Assembly: GCF_018736105.1 (NCBI RefSeq) | Contig: NZ_CP076135.1 | Location: forward strand, 1,300,001 to 1,364,000 | Reading direction: 5' to 3' | DNA from: Bradyrhizobium sediminis | Lineage (GTDB): Bacteria; Pseudomonadota; Alphaproteobacteria; Rhizobiales; Xanthobacteraceae | DNA: 64,000 nt | In this document: positions 55,236 to 63,638 of the stretch, one piece after another | Numbering within the stretch: the first letter of the stretch is position 1 | How the letters are laid out: each line of letters begins with the position of its first letter | Translations under genes and position numbers: made by a program | The notes under the pieces: generated by a model | Told to the model about the DNA's origin: nothing | Databases searched by the model: none | What the model saw: the letters and a program-made list of their open reading frames with translations, nothing else

Positions 55236-56438
55236 ATGAGCGGATCAAGCACTGCCCTCGTTAATCTTCGAGCCGTTGTGATCCTCATCGTACTGGCTTT
55301 CCACTCGGTCCTTCCCTACCTCGCTTCCCTGCCGCCGGCTGCCTATCCCTTCGACAGCGAACCTTATCTGTGGCTGGCCTTTCCGATCGTGGACAGCCAG
55401 CGATGGTTCGGCTTCGACCTGTTCTGCGCCTGGCAGGACGTGGTTCTAATGACCCTGATGTTCTTCCTCTCGGGCTTGTTCGTGCCATCAAGCCTTGCGC
55501 GCAAGGGAAGCTGGAAGTTTCTGTCGGACCGCCTGCTGCGGATTGGCCTGCCGATGGCGCTGGCCATCATTTTTCTTGCGCCGCTCGCGTATTATGCCGC
55601 CTATCGCACGACTGCCACTGACCCCAGCCCGAAGGCATATTGGCAACATTGGCTCGCGCTGCCGTTCTGGCCGTGTGGGCCGCAGTGGTTCCTGGGTATG
55701 CTGTTGATATTCAATGCTCTTGCGGCCGCGACGCATGGTTTCGTTCGCGGATGGGGCCAGTTCCTTGTCCGGCTGGCGGCCTTCGCCAGCGGCAATCCGG
55801 TGCGGTTCCTTGTTGTACTGGTGGTGATCTCCGCGCTGGCCTATGTGCCCCTGGTACTGGCGTTTTCGCCGTTCGCATGGGTGAATATCGGCCCCATCTC
55901 GTTTCAATCCAGTCGGCCGTTGCATTACCTCGTCTATTTTCTTGCGGGAGTAGCGGTCGGGACCTGTGGCCTCGACCGTGGCCTGCTTGACCGCGATGGG
56001 GTCCTCGCGCGGCGCTGGCCGGCATGGCTCTCCGCAGCCTTTGCCGGTTTCCTGCTCTGGGCCGTGCCGACCTCGGTGACGATGGCGGATTGGGGCAATG
56101 CTTCCCTGTTCGCGAAATTGGCCGCTGGCATGGGCTTTGTCGTCGCCTGCGCGGCGGGCTGCCTGTGCTCGCTGGCGATCTGCCTGCGCTTTGCACATTG
56201 GCGCCTGCGGGCCTTTGACAGCCTGTCAGCCAATGCCTACCGAATGTACCTGATCCATTACGTGTTTGCCGTCTGGCTGCAATATGCGCTGCTGGGCAAC
56301 GATCTGTTTGCGATCGGCAAGGCCGCGATTGTGTTCGGTGGTACACTGATCATGAGCTGGTCGATCGCCGCCGCCGTTGGCGGTGCGCCGCCGGTCTCGC
56401 GACTGAATGCAACCATGCGCGGAGCACGCCGCGCGTGA
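55236..56438 (+). CDS. Membrane acyltransferase (acyltransferase 3 family)
   Basis: A 400-residue integral membrane protein with about ten helices. It begins NLRAVVILIVLAFHSVLPYL, with the His that acyltransferase-3 enzymes need, and has MFFLSGLFVPSSLARKG next, as in OafA/YrhL-type proteins that acylate surface glycans or other exported molecules. Near the end SANAYRMYLIHYVFAVW is also typical. The ATG at 55236 is preferred; a GTG at 55146 adds 30 residues. It is 45 bases upstream of an ABC exporter, suggesting a modification-and-export role. Confidence 0.82.
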   Translation: MSGSSTALVNLRAVVILIVLAFHSVLPYLASLPPAAYPFDSEPYLWLAFPIVDSQRWFGFDLFCAWQDVVLMTLMFFLSGLFVPSSLARKGSWKFLSDRLLRIGLPMALAIIFLAPLAYYAAYRTTATDPSPKAYWQHWLALPFWPCGPQWFLGMLLIFNALAAATHGFVRGWGQFLVRLAAFASGNPVRFLVVLVVISALAYVPLVLAFSPFAWVNIGPISFQSSRPLHYLVYFLAGVAVGTCGLDRGLLDRDGVLARRWPAWLSAAFAGFLLWAVPTSVTMADWGNASLFAKLAAGMGFVVACAAGCLCSLAICLRFAHWRLRAFDSLSANAYRMYLIHYVFAVWLQYALLGNDLFAIGKAAIVFGGTLIMSWSIAAAVGGAPPVSRLNATMRGARRA

Positions 56439-56483
56439 AGACTGAACTGATGTTGGACGGAAAGTGATCGAGTCCCCGTAACA

Positions 56484-57617
56484 ATGCCGCTGGTTCTTAT
56501 TCTCGCATTCCGGAATCTGTTTCATGACCGGCTTCGCTTCATTGCGACCGTGATCGGGATCGTATTCTCCATCGTTCTGGTAACCGTCCAGATGGGTCTG
56601 TATCTGGGCTTTGGACGAATGGTGACGACGATGATCGATCATGCGTCGGCCGATCTCTGGATCATGCCGCAAGGCACCAAGTGCTTCGAGGACCCGTCGC
56701 TGCTGGACGCGCGTGAGCGATATCGCGCGCTTTCGATCAATGGTGTGGCGGAGGCAATTCCTGTCGTGATCGGATTTGCAGATTGGCGAATGCCGGGTGG
56801 TGCGACGACTCCGGTTTTCGTGGTTGGTTCGGATCTGCGGTCCGGCGGCCTGCAGCCCTGGAACCTGGTGGAGGGCCGGATCGAAGCGCTGTCGACGCCC
56901 AAGGCGGTCGCCGTCGATCGCTCCTATTTCGACCGGCTCGGCATTTCGGGAATCGGGGCAACCGCCGAAATCCGCCAGCAACTCGTGCGGGTTGCGGTCG
57001 TCACCAACGGCATCCGTTCATTCACCACGACGCCTTTCGTCTTCATGGACGTCGATCGGGCGCGCGCCCACACCGGAGTTCCCTCCGGCAAGGCCACCTA
57101 TTTTCTGGTTCGCCTGAGCCCCAACACCGACGTGGCTTCCGTCCGCCGTCAAATCCTGTCGAACATCTCCGATGTCGAGGTGCTGACACCGGCCGAGTTT
57201 CGCGAGCGCAGCCGAGCCTTCTGGCTGTTCAGTACCGGCGCGGGCGCCGCGCTGTTCGCCGGAGCATTGCTCGGCGTGATCGTCGGCACCGTCATTGTCG
57301 CCCAGACGCTCTATTCAAGCACGAAAGAGCATTTGAACGAGTTCGCCACTCTGCGTGCGATGGGTTCGTCCCGGCGCTATATCTATGCGGTGATCGTCTG
57401 CCAGGCGCTCCTCAATGCCATCATCGGCTTCTCTATCGCCGCGCTTGCCGGCGAGGCCATCGTGAGGCTGACTGCGGCCACCGCATTGCCGATCGTCATT
57501 ACGCCCGGATTGACGATCGGGCTGTTTCTGCTGACCGTCGTGATGTGTGTCGGATCGGCCATCGCCGCGATCATTCAAGTCACTCGCATCGACCCGGTCA
57601 TGGTGTTCACGCGATGA
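56484..57617 (+). CDS. ABC transporter permease (DevC/FtsX-like)
   Basis: A 377-residue permease of the FtsX/MacB superfamily, with one N-terminal helix (FIATVIGIVFSIVLVTVQMG), a periplasmic domain of about 230 residues and three C-terminal helices. STKEHLNEFATLRAMGSSRRYIY is the coupling loop found in DevC-type exporters. It would export a lipid or other hydrophobic molecule together with the ATPase and membrane-fusion protein downstream. The stop overlaps the ATPase start (ATGA). Confidence 0.87.
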   Translation: MPLVLILAFRNLFHDRLRFIATVIGIVFSIVLVTVQMGLYLGFGRMVTTMIDHASADLWIMPQGTKCFEDPSLLDARERYRALSINGVAEAIPVVIGFADWRMPGGATTPVFVVGSDLRSGGLQPWNLVEGRIEALSTPKAVAVDRSYFDRLGISGIGATAEIRQQLVRVAVVTNGIRSFTTTPFVFMDVDRARAHTGVPSGKATYFLVRLSPNTDVASVRRQILSNISDVEVLTPAEFRERSRAFWLFSTGAGAALFAGALLGVIVGTVIVAQTLYSSTKEHLNEFATLRAMGSSRRYIYAVIVCQALLNAIIGFSIAALAGEAIVRLTAATALPIVITPGLTIGLFLLTVVMCVGSAIAAIIQVTRIDPVMVFTR

Positions 57618-58318
57618 CAGATCCCATGATCGAGGCGGTGAATGTGTCGAAGGACCTTGGCAGCGGCGCAGCGAAGGTGGCGGCTCTCAAGGGCGTAAGC
57701 CTGGCGCTAAATGGCGGCGAGCTGACGCTGCTGATGGGACCTTCCGGCAGCGGCAAGACGACGCTGCTGTCGATACTCGGATGTATGCTGACTCCGACGG
57801 AAGGGACGGTTCGTATCCGCGGGCGTTCAACCGGCGGCGCCGAACCCGAGGACCTCGCACTTCTCAGGAGAGAGCATGTCGGCTTCGTCTTCCAGTCGTT
57901 TCATCTGTTTCCGACGCTGTCCGCTACCGACAATGTCCGGCTGGCCCTGGATATACGCGGCGAGCGTTCCAGACGCGCAAAGGCCAAGTCACGCGAAGCG
58001 CTGGCCAGGGTCGGACTGCCGCACAAGTTGAAGGCGTTTCCGCGCGAACTCAGCGGCGGGGAGCAGCAGCGCGTTGCGATTGCTCGCGCCATCGTCGGAA
58101 ATCCGTCTATCATCCTTGCAGATGAGCCAACGGCCGCCCTGGATGGCGAGAACGGCCAGGCGGTCATGAAGATCCTGGCCGGAATCGCCAGGGAACAAGG
58201 GCGCGCGGTGCTGATCGTGACGCATGATCCGCGGCTGCTGCCGCTGGCGGATCGGGTCGTCCATATCGAAGACGGGCGGATTGTCCGGGAGGAGCGCCGC
58301 GGCGCGGAGCTGCAATGA
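57614..58318 (+). CDS. ABC transporter ATP-binding protein (DevA/LolD-like)
   Basis: A 234-residue ATPase with Walker A GPSGSGKTTLL, Q-loop VFQSFHLFPTL, signature LSGGEQQR, Walker B IILADEPTAALD and the switch His in VTHDP. This is the MacB/LolD/DevA type that pairs with FtsX-like permeases. Its stop is near the start of the membrane-fusion gene, giving a coupled permease-ATPase-adaptor operon. Confidence 0.93.
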   Translation: MTDPMIEAVNVSKDLGSGAAKVAALKGVSLALNGGELTLLMGPSGSGKTTLLSILGCMLTPTEGTVRIRGRSTGGAEPEDLALLRREHVGFVFQSFHLFPTLSATDNVRLALDIRGERSRRAKAKSREALARVGLPHKLKAFPRELSGGEQQRVAIARAIVGNPSIILADEPTAALDGENGQAVMKILAGIAREQGRAVLIVTHDPRLLPLADRVVHIEDGRIVREERRGAELQ

Positions 58319-58350
58319 TTGCATGTGAATGTCATCGGGGGCGATTATCC

Positions 58351-59373
58351 ATGTCGAAACGCCGCAGGGCCTTGGTTGCGATCGCTGGGCTGGTCATCTC
58401 TGCGGGAGTCTTGCTGGCGGCCAGCGGGGTCACGATCGCCTCACCCGATGACAAGCGATGGCAGGCCGTTGCGCCCGGTCGCGTCGAATCCTGTTCCGGT
58501 CAGATCAAGGTCGCGGCTGACGTCACGGGGGTGGTCGACAAGGTGCTGGTGAAGGCCAATGACAGGGTTTTTGCCGGCGAACCGCTGATCCATCTCGCTG
58601 ACGGGGAACCCGCCGCACGGCTCGCCGCCGCCGCGACGCAAGTCGCGCTGCGCAAGCGCGCACGTGATGAAAGGTCGGCAAGCGGCAGCGCGAACGCGCG
58701 ACGCAAGGCGAGGGATGCCGTGGCCGATGCCGAACAGGCGGTGTATGACGTTCGCGCCATCGTCGATCGTGCGGCTGCCGAATGGCGAACCAAAGGCGGG
58801 CCGGACGACAGCCTGACGACGGCCCGCTCGGCATTGGCACGGGCCCAGGCCGAGTTGACCAAACGCCAGGAGGAGCTCCAGACAACCGAGGAGGACAGCC
58901 CTCTACCCAGCCTCCTGGAGGGGCAGCTCAGTATCGCCCGCTCGGAATACGCGGTGGCGCGATCCGCCCTCGACAAGATGACGGTGCGCGCGCCGATCGA
59001 CGGCACCGTGCTCCAGGTCAATGTGCGGGCAGGCGAGCTTGTTTCACCGGGTTCGCCACAGCCACCGCTGCAACTCGCCGATCTCTCGGCCCTGTGCCTG
59101 CGCGCGGAATTGGACGAACGCGACCTCGGATCCGTCAAGGTGAAGCAACCGGTATCGGTACGGGCTGCGGCGTTTCCGGGTCGCGAGTTCGAGGGAATTG
59201 TCTCTTCGATCGCGCCGCTTGTTGAACCCGGCCGCCTCGAGCCTTCCGGATCGCGCAATCAGACCGATGTGAATATCGTGGAAGTAATGGTCAAGCTGAC
59301 GGGACCGGGAGAGCTGATGGTCGGAATGAAGGCCGATGTCTTTTTTCGTTTTGGGCAAGTCGTCGATCGATAG
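58351..59373 (+). CDS. HlyD-family membrane-fusion protein
   Basis: A 340-residue periplasmic adaptor with an N-terminal membrane anchor (RRRALVAIAGLVISAGVLLA), the biotinyl-lipoyl-like half KVAADVTGVVDKVLVKANDRV, a long helical hairpin (residues about 100-210, many Arg, Ala and Glu) and the second half RAPIDGTVLQVNVRAGELV. It links the inner-membrane exporter to an outer-membrane channel. An ATG at 58315 overlapping the ATPase stop (ATGA) would add 12 residues and give translational coupling. No TolC-like gene follows. Confidence 0.86.
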   Translation: MSKRRRALVAIAGLVISAGVLLAASGVTIASPDDKRWQAVAPGRVESCSGQIKVAADVTGVVDKVLVKANDRVFAGEPLIHLADGEPAARLAAAATQVALRKRARDERSASGSANARRKARDAVADAEQAVYDVRAIVDRAAAEWRTKGGPDDSLTTARSALARAQAELTKRQEELQTTEEDSPLPSLLEGQLSIARSEYAVARSALDKMTVRAPIDGTVLQVNVRAGELVSPGSPQPPLQLADLSALCLRAELDERDLGSVKVKQPVSVRAAAFPGREFEGIVSSIAPLVEPGRLEPSGSRNQTDVNIVEVMVKLTGPGELMVGMKADVFFRFGQVVDR

Positions 59374-59419
59374 GCGGTGATCGCCCCACACCTGTTTGTG
59401 ACCACACCAGGATGCCGGT

Positions 59420-59869
59420 TCACGGCCGCAGATAGAGATAGCCCTGTGATTGCAGCTCCGCGATCCGGACCACGCCGCCCCGGTCGGCGCTGATGAAACC
59501 CGGCAGCAAGTCCTTCAGCTCGACCTTCTGCGATTTCATGGTGTTGCCGCAGGCCGCGAGTTCGAGCCCGGCCTTGGAAAACTGGCCGACGCGCCGGGTG
59601 ATATCAGGGTTCGCGGAGGCCGAGTGAAACGCCCGCAGTGCCTGGCCGTGGATGACGAGTGCGATGGTGACGTGGTCGAGGCCGCCGACGCCCTCGAAAT
59701 GATTCTGGATGTTGCCGAGCACGAACGAGACCTTGTCGAGGTCGTTGAGGTGGTAGACCACCTTCAACTCGGCCGGAGATGCGGCGTCAGCGGCGGCGTT
59801 CGCGCGCGATGCGGCGAAGACGGCGCCAAGGGCAGAAACCGCTCCCCACAACATGCTGCGTCGATGCAT
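59420..59869 (-). CDS. Exported DsrE-like protein
   Basis: A 149-residue protein with an export signal MHRRSMLWGAVSALGAVFAA then ASRANAAA, cleaved before AADAA; the RRSMLW start resembles a twin-arginine motif. The mature part, KVVYHLNDLDKVSFVLGNIQ and VTIALVIHGQALRAF, is a DsrE-like fold, and the Cys in ELAACGNTM is the conserved family cysteine. GGAGG lies 6 bases before the ATG. DsrE proteins often relay sulfur, but periplasmic relatives are uncharacterised. It is 46 bases upstream of the convergent end of the exporter operon. Confidence 0.78.
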   Translation of the reverse strand: MHRRSMLWGAVSALGAVFAASRANAAADAASPAELKVVYHLNDLDKVSFVLGNIQNHFEGVGGLDHVTIALVIHGQALRAFHSASANPDITRRVGQFSKAGLELAACGNTMKSQKVELKDLLPGFISADRGGVVRIAELQSQGYLYLRP

Positions 59870-59915
59870 GGCATCCTCCATCCTGAGTGTCCCCCGGCGG
59901 TTGTCGGCGGGCCGG

Positions 59916-60554
59916 TCATTTGCGCCTGATGGCCGCAAGTTCCTTGCGGTCGGTCACCAGCGACGCGCATTCACGGTCCTCGACGCGGTCGAGCCGGAAT
60001 ATCCTGTCGTCGGCACCGGCTACCAGAGAATCCTCGGCTTCTTCGTCAGGCTTGTTGTTCTGCCAGATACGCACCCGTTCGAGCCGGATGATCGCGGACC
60101 TGTCGTCTTTCGACATCGCCACGACGATGCCGCCGCCGTCGCAATCGACCCCGCAGCCGAACCTGATCTCATGGCCGGCGTCTTCGGCGATGACATGGCC
60201 GCAGCTGCCGCTGGAATCGAAATCGCCGGCGCGGTGGCGATATTTGACGCCGAGGCGGAACGAATAATTGGTGGTGTTCTCGTCCGGCGGGATCTCCGCC
60301 GTCATCAAGAGCTTCATCGCCTGGACCTTCTGGAGCGGATGCCGCGCCAGGTGCTCGGGATCGTAGCGGCGGACGAAGCAGGCATAGGCCTTCTTGCCGG
60401 TTGGCTTGGCAAACAATCTGACGTCGAACGCTTCGGCCTTTGCCTTGTCGATGCCTTCCTCCGCGGCGTGGCCGGTGGCGACGCCGGCGCCAACAATGGC
60501 GGCAGCCAGCGTGACGATCCAGCAGCGCTTCCTGATATTCGCGGCCATAGTCAT
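59916..60554 (-). CDS. Secreted Cys-containing protein, unknown
   Basis: A 212-residue protein with a signal peptide (IRKRCWIVTLAAAIVGAGVAT, cleaved near GHAAEEG). The mature domain has several Cys (YACFVRRYDPEHL, SGSCGHV, FGCGVDCDGGG and RECASL) that could form disulfides in the periplasm. I recall hypothetical proteins of this kind in Bradyrhizobium. The start may be either of two ATG codons two codons apart. It precedes the DsrE-like gene by 46 bases on the same strand, so they may be co-transcribed. Confidence 0.65.
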   Translation of the reverse strand: MTMAANIRKRCWIVTLAAAIVGAGVATGHAAEEGIDKAKAEAFDVRLFAKPTGKKAYACFVRRYDPEHLARHPLQKVQAMKLLMTAEIPPDENTTNYSFRLGVKYRHRAGDFDSSGSCGHVIAEDAGHEIRFGCGVDCDGGGIVVAMSKDDRSAIIRLERVRIWQNNKPDEEAEDSLVAGADDRIFRLDRVEDRECASLVTDRKELAAIRRK

Positions 60555-60738
60555 ACATCCATCGGTCGCCGGGCAAGCGATTTTGACGCAGCGCGGGGCG
60601 TTGCGTTCCAGGCACGCCGGGTCAATGCTTTGGTCGCGGCTGGTATGGGGGACGTTCAATCACCGCTCCCCCGATGGAGCGGGGAATGCCGGCGGCCCGA
60701 GACCGGACGACGGTCCTGCCGCGGCGTTGGACGATGCC

Positions 60739-61794
60739 CTAGCGCAGGCTGGCGTTAATCCTGTCGAGCGCGGTGGTGCCGGGGCAGAGGTCTTTTGCTT
60801 CGAGCGTGTTGAGCGGCGTTTCCACGGTGTCGAGATGGCTGTGCAGGTCGTCCGACTCGGGATCGACGTACAATAGCCCGGTGACGATCTGGCCCTTGGC
60901 GGCGTGCTTCTGCAGGAACGTCATCGCCCCGCCGCGATCGTGCGCGTCGTAATCGGCATCGATCTTGCGTAGCGCGATCCTGGAGCCGTCGTGCTGCTCG
61001 ACCAACTGCACCGTGCCCGGCGCGTAATCCACCGAGATCGGTTCGCGGCCGGTGATGACGTCGAGGCGGTTCACCGCATCGTTGTGTTCGCGCACGTAAT
61101 CGAAGCTCTTGGTCGAGCCGGCGTGGTTGTTGAAGGCGATGCAGGGGCTGATCACGTCGATGAACGCCGCGCCCTTGTGCTGGATCGCGGCGGCGATCAG
61201 CGGCACCAACTGGGTCTTGTCGCCGGAGAAGCCGCGCGCCACGAAGCTCGCGCCGAGCTGCAACGCGATCGCCACGAGATCGATGGCGTTGTCGGTATTG
61301 GTCACGCCCTTCTTGGACTTCGAGCCGCGGTCGGCGGTGGCCGAGAACTGGCCCTTGGTCAGACCGTAGACGCCGTTGTTCTCGACGATATAAGTCATGT
61401 TGACGCCGCGCCGGATCGAATGCGCGAACTGGCCGAAGCCGATCGAGGCCGAATCGCCGTCGCCGGAGACGCCGAGATAGATCAGGTCGCGGTTGGCGAG
61501 ATTGGCGCCGGTCAGTACCGACGGCATCCGGCCGTGCACCGAATTGAAGCCGTGCGAATTGCCAAGGAAATAATCGGGCGTCTTCGAGGAGCAGCCGATG
61601 CCGGAAATCTTGGCGACGCGATGCGGCTCGATCGATAGCTCGAAACAGGCCTCGATGATCGAGGCGGTGATCGAGTCATGGCCGCAGCCGGCGCACAGCG
61701 TCGAGATCTTGCCCTCGTAATCCCGGTGGGTGAAGCCGAGATCGTTCTTGGGCAGGCCGGGATGATGGAATTTCGGCTTGGCGATATAGGTCAT
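60739..61794 (-). CDS. korB: 2-oxoacid:ferredoxin oxidoreductase subunit beta
   Basis: A 351-residue thiamine-diphosphate subunit of a 2-oxoglutarate or related 2-oxoacid:ferredoxin oxidoreductase. It has LCAGCGHDSITA with the [4Fe-4S] cysteines, VSGDGDSASIGFGQFAHS and NNGVYGLTKGQFSAT for ThDP and Mg. The ATG overlaps the alpha stop (ATGA). The pair couples oxidative decarboxylation of a 2-oxoacid to reduced ferredoxin in the cytoplasm. Confidence 0.93.
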   Translation of the reverse strand: MTYIAKPKFHHPGLPKNDLGFTHRDYEGKISTLCAGCGHDSITASIIEACFELSIEPHRVAKISGIGCSSKTPDYFLGNSHGFNSVHGRMPSVLTGANLANRDLIYLGVSGDGDSASIGFGQFAHSIRRGVNMTYIVENNGVYGLTKGQFSATADRGSKSKKGVTNTDNAIDLVAIALQLGASFVARGFSGDKTQLVPLIAAAIQHKGAAFIDVISPCIAFNNHAGSTKSFDYVREHNDAVNRLDVITGREPISVDYAPGTVQLVEQHDGSRIALRKIDADYDAHDRGGAMTFLQKHAAKGQIVTGLLYVDPESDDLHSHLDTVETPLNTLEAKDLCPGTTALDRINASLR

Positions 61795-63638
61795 GACTTC
61801 ACCTTGCGGAGCGGGGTCAGCTTGAGCTGGTCCTGGTGGTCGCCGATGGCGCCGGCGATGAAGCGCGCGGTAATCGGCGTGCCGTCGTAATGCAGGATCG
61901 GAACCAGCCGGACCGGATCGATGCCGTTCTCGTTGACGATCAGCGAGCGCAGCTGCGCGTCGCGGTTCTGCTCGACCACATAGACGAAGTCGTGGTCGGC
62001 GATGAAGCTCGCGACGCTGGAATGGAACGGGAAGGCGCGGATCCTCAAGCGGTCAAGCTGATGCCCGTTCGCCTCCAGTAGCCCGATCGCCTCGTCCATG
62101 GCCGGCGCGGTCGAGCCGAAATAGATCACGCCGTATTTGGTGGGCTTGGCGGCGTTGGCCTGCAGCGGCCGCGGCACCATGTCCTGGGCGGTCTCGAACT
62201 TGCGCACCAGCCGCTGCATGTTGTCGGCATAGACCGAGCCTTCCTCGGAATAGCGCGCATAACGGTCGCGCGAGGTGCCGCGGGTGAAGAACGAGCCCTT
62301 GGTCGGGTGGGTCCCGGGATAGGTGCGGTAGGGGATGCCGTCGCCATCGACGTCGAGGTAGCGGCCGAAGTCGCGGCCGTCGTCGAGCATTTCGGCGGTC
62401 ATCACCTTGCCGCGGTCATACTGCCGGGCGTCGTCCCACTTCAGCGGGCGGCACAGCCGGTGGTTCATGCCGATGTCGAGATCGAGCATCACGAAGATCG
62501 TGGTCTGCAGCCGCTCGGCGAGATCGAAGGCCTGCGCGGCGAATTCGAAGGCTTCGGCCGGGTCTTCCGGCAACAGCAGCACGTGCTTGGTGTCGCCGTG
62601 CGAGGCATAGGCGCAGGCGATGATGTCGCATTGCTGGGTGCGCGTCGGCATGCCGGTCGATGGGCCGGCACGCTGCACGTTCATGATCACGGCCGGAATT
62701 TCGGCGAAATAGGACAGGCCGATGAACTCCGTCATCAGCGAGATGCCGGGGCCGGAGGTGGCGGTGAAGGCGCGGGCGCCGTTCCAGGACGCGCCGATCA
62801 CGATGCCGATCGAGGCCAGTTCGTCCTCGCCCTGCACGATGGCGTATTTCGCCTTGCCGGTTTCGGGATCGTGCCGCAGCTTCTTGCAGTAGCTGGTGAA
62901 GGCGTCGGCAAGCGAAGACGACGGCGTGATCGGATACCAGGCGCAAACCGTGGCGCCGCCATAGACCGCGCCAAGGGCTGCTGCGTTGTTGCCTTCGATG
63001 AAGATGCGGTCGCCGACCTTGTCGGCCTTCTTGATGCGCAGGCCGAGCGGGCATTTCAGGTTCTGCAGCGCCCAGTCGCGGCCGAGATGCAGCGCGTGGA
63101 CGTTCGACGACAGGAGCTTTTCCTTGCCCTTGTACTGCTCGCCGATCAGTTGCTCGACCAGCTTCGGGTCCATGTCGAGCAGGGCGCACAGCGCGCCGAG
63201 ATAGATGATGTTCTTGAACAGCTGGCGCTGGCGCGGGTCGGTGTAGGTCGAGTTGGTGATGGCGGTCAGCGGTACGCCGATCACGGTGATGTCGGCGCGG
63301 AATTTCGACGCCGGCATCGGCTTGGTCGAATCGTAGAACAGGTAGCCGCCCGGCTCGATCGAGGCGAGGTCCTTGTCCCAGGTCTGCGGGTTCATCGCCA
63401 CCATCATGTCGACGCCGCCGCGGGCGCCGAGATGGCCGTCCTCGGTGACCCGCACCTCGTACCAGGTCGGCAGGCCCTGGATGTTGGAGGGAAAGATGTT
63501 GCGCGGCGACACCGGCACGCCGTGGCGCAGAATCGAGCGCGCGAACATTTCGTTGGCGCTCGCCGAGCCCGAGCCGTTAACGTTGGCGAAGCGGACGACG
63601 AAGTCGTTTACGCTGCTGATCGGGCTTTGGACGGGCAT
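61791..63638 (-). CDS. korA: 2-oxoacid:ferredoxin oxidoreductase subunit alpha
   Basis: A 615-residue subunit in which the gamma domain (residues about 1-200, with GVDMMVAMNPQTWDKDL) is fused to the alpha domain (residues about 210-615, with YPITPSSSLADAF, QGEDELASIGIVIGAS, GPGISLMTEFIGL and QRAGPSTGMPTRTQQ). This gamma-alpha fusion is the common KorA layout. Its start overlaps the end of the upstream iron-sulfur gene by 31 bases, so the three are probably one operon. Confidence 0.93.
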   Translation of the reverse strand: MPVQSPISSVNDFVVRFANVNGSGSASANEMFARSILRHGVPVSPRNIFPSNIQGLPTWYEVRVTEDGHLGARGGVDMMVAMNPQTWDKDLASIEPGGYLFYDSTKPMPASKFRADITVIGVPLTAITNSTYTDPRQRQLFKNIIYLGALCALLDMDPKLVEQLIGEQYKGKEKLLSSNVHALHLGRDWALQNLKCPLGLRIKKADKVGDRIFIEGNNAAALGAVYGGATVCAWYPITPSSSLADAFTSYCKKLRHDPETGKAKYAIVQGEDELASIGIVIGASWNGARAFTATSGPGISLMTEFIGLSYFAEIPAVIMNVQRAGPSTGMPTRTQQCDIIACAYASHGDTKHVLLLPEDPAEAFEFAAQAFDLAERLQTTIFVMLDLDIGMNHRLCRPLKWDDARQYDRGKVMTAEMLDDGRDFGRYLDVDGDGIPYRTYPGTHPTKGSFFTRGTSRDRYARYSEEGSVYADNMQRLVRKFETAQDMVPRPLQANAAKPTKYGVIYFGSTAPAMDEAIGLLEANGHQLDRLRIRAFPFHSSVASFIADHDFVYVVEQNRDAQLRSLIVNENGIDPVRLVPILHYDGTPITARFIAGAIGDHQDQLKLTPLRKVKS

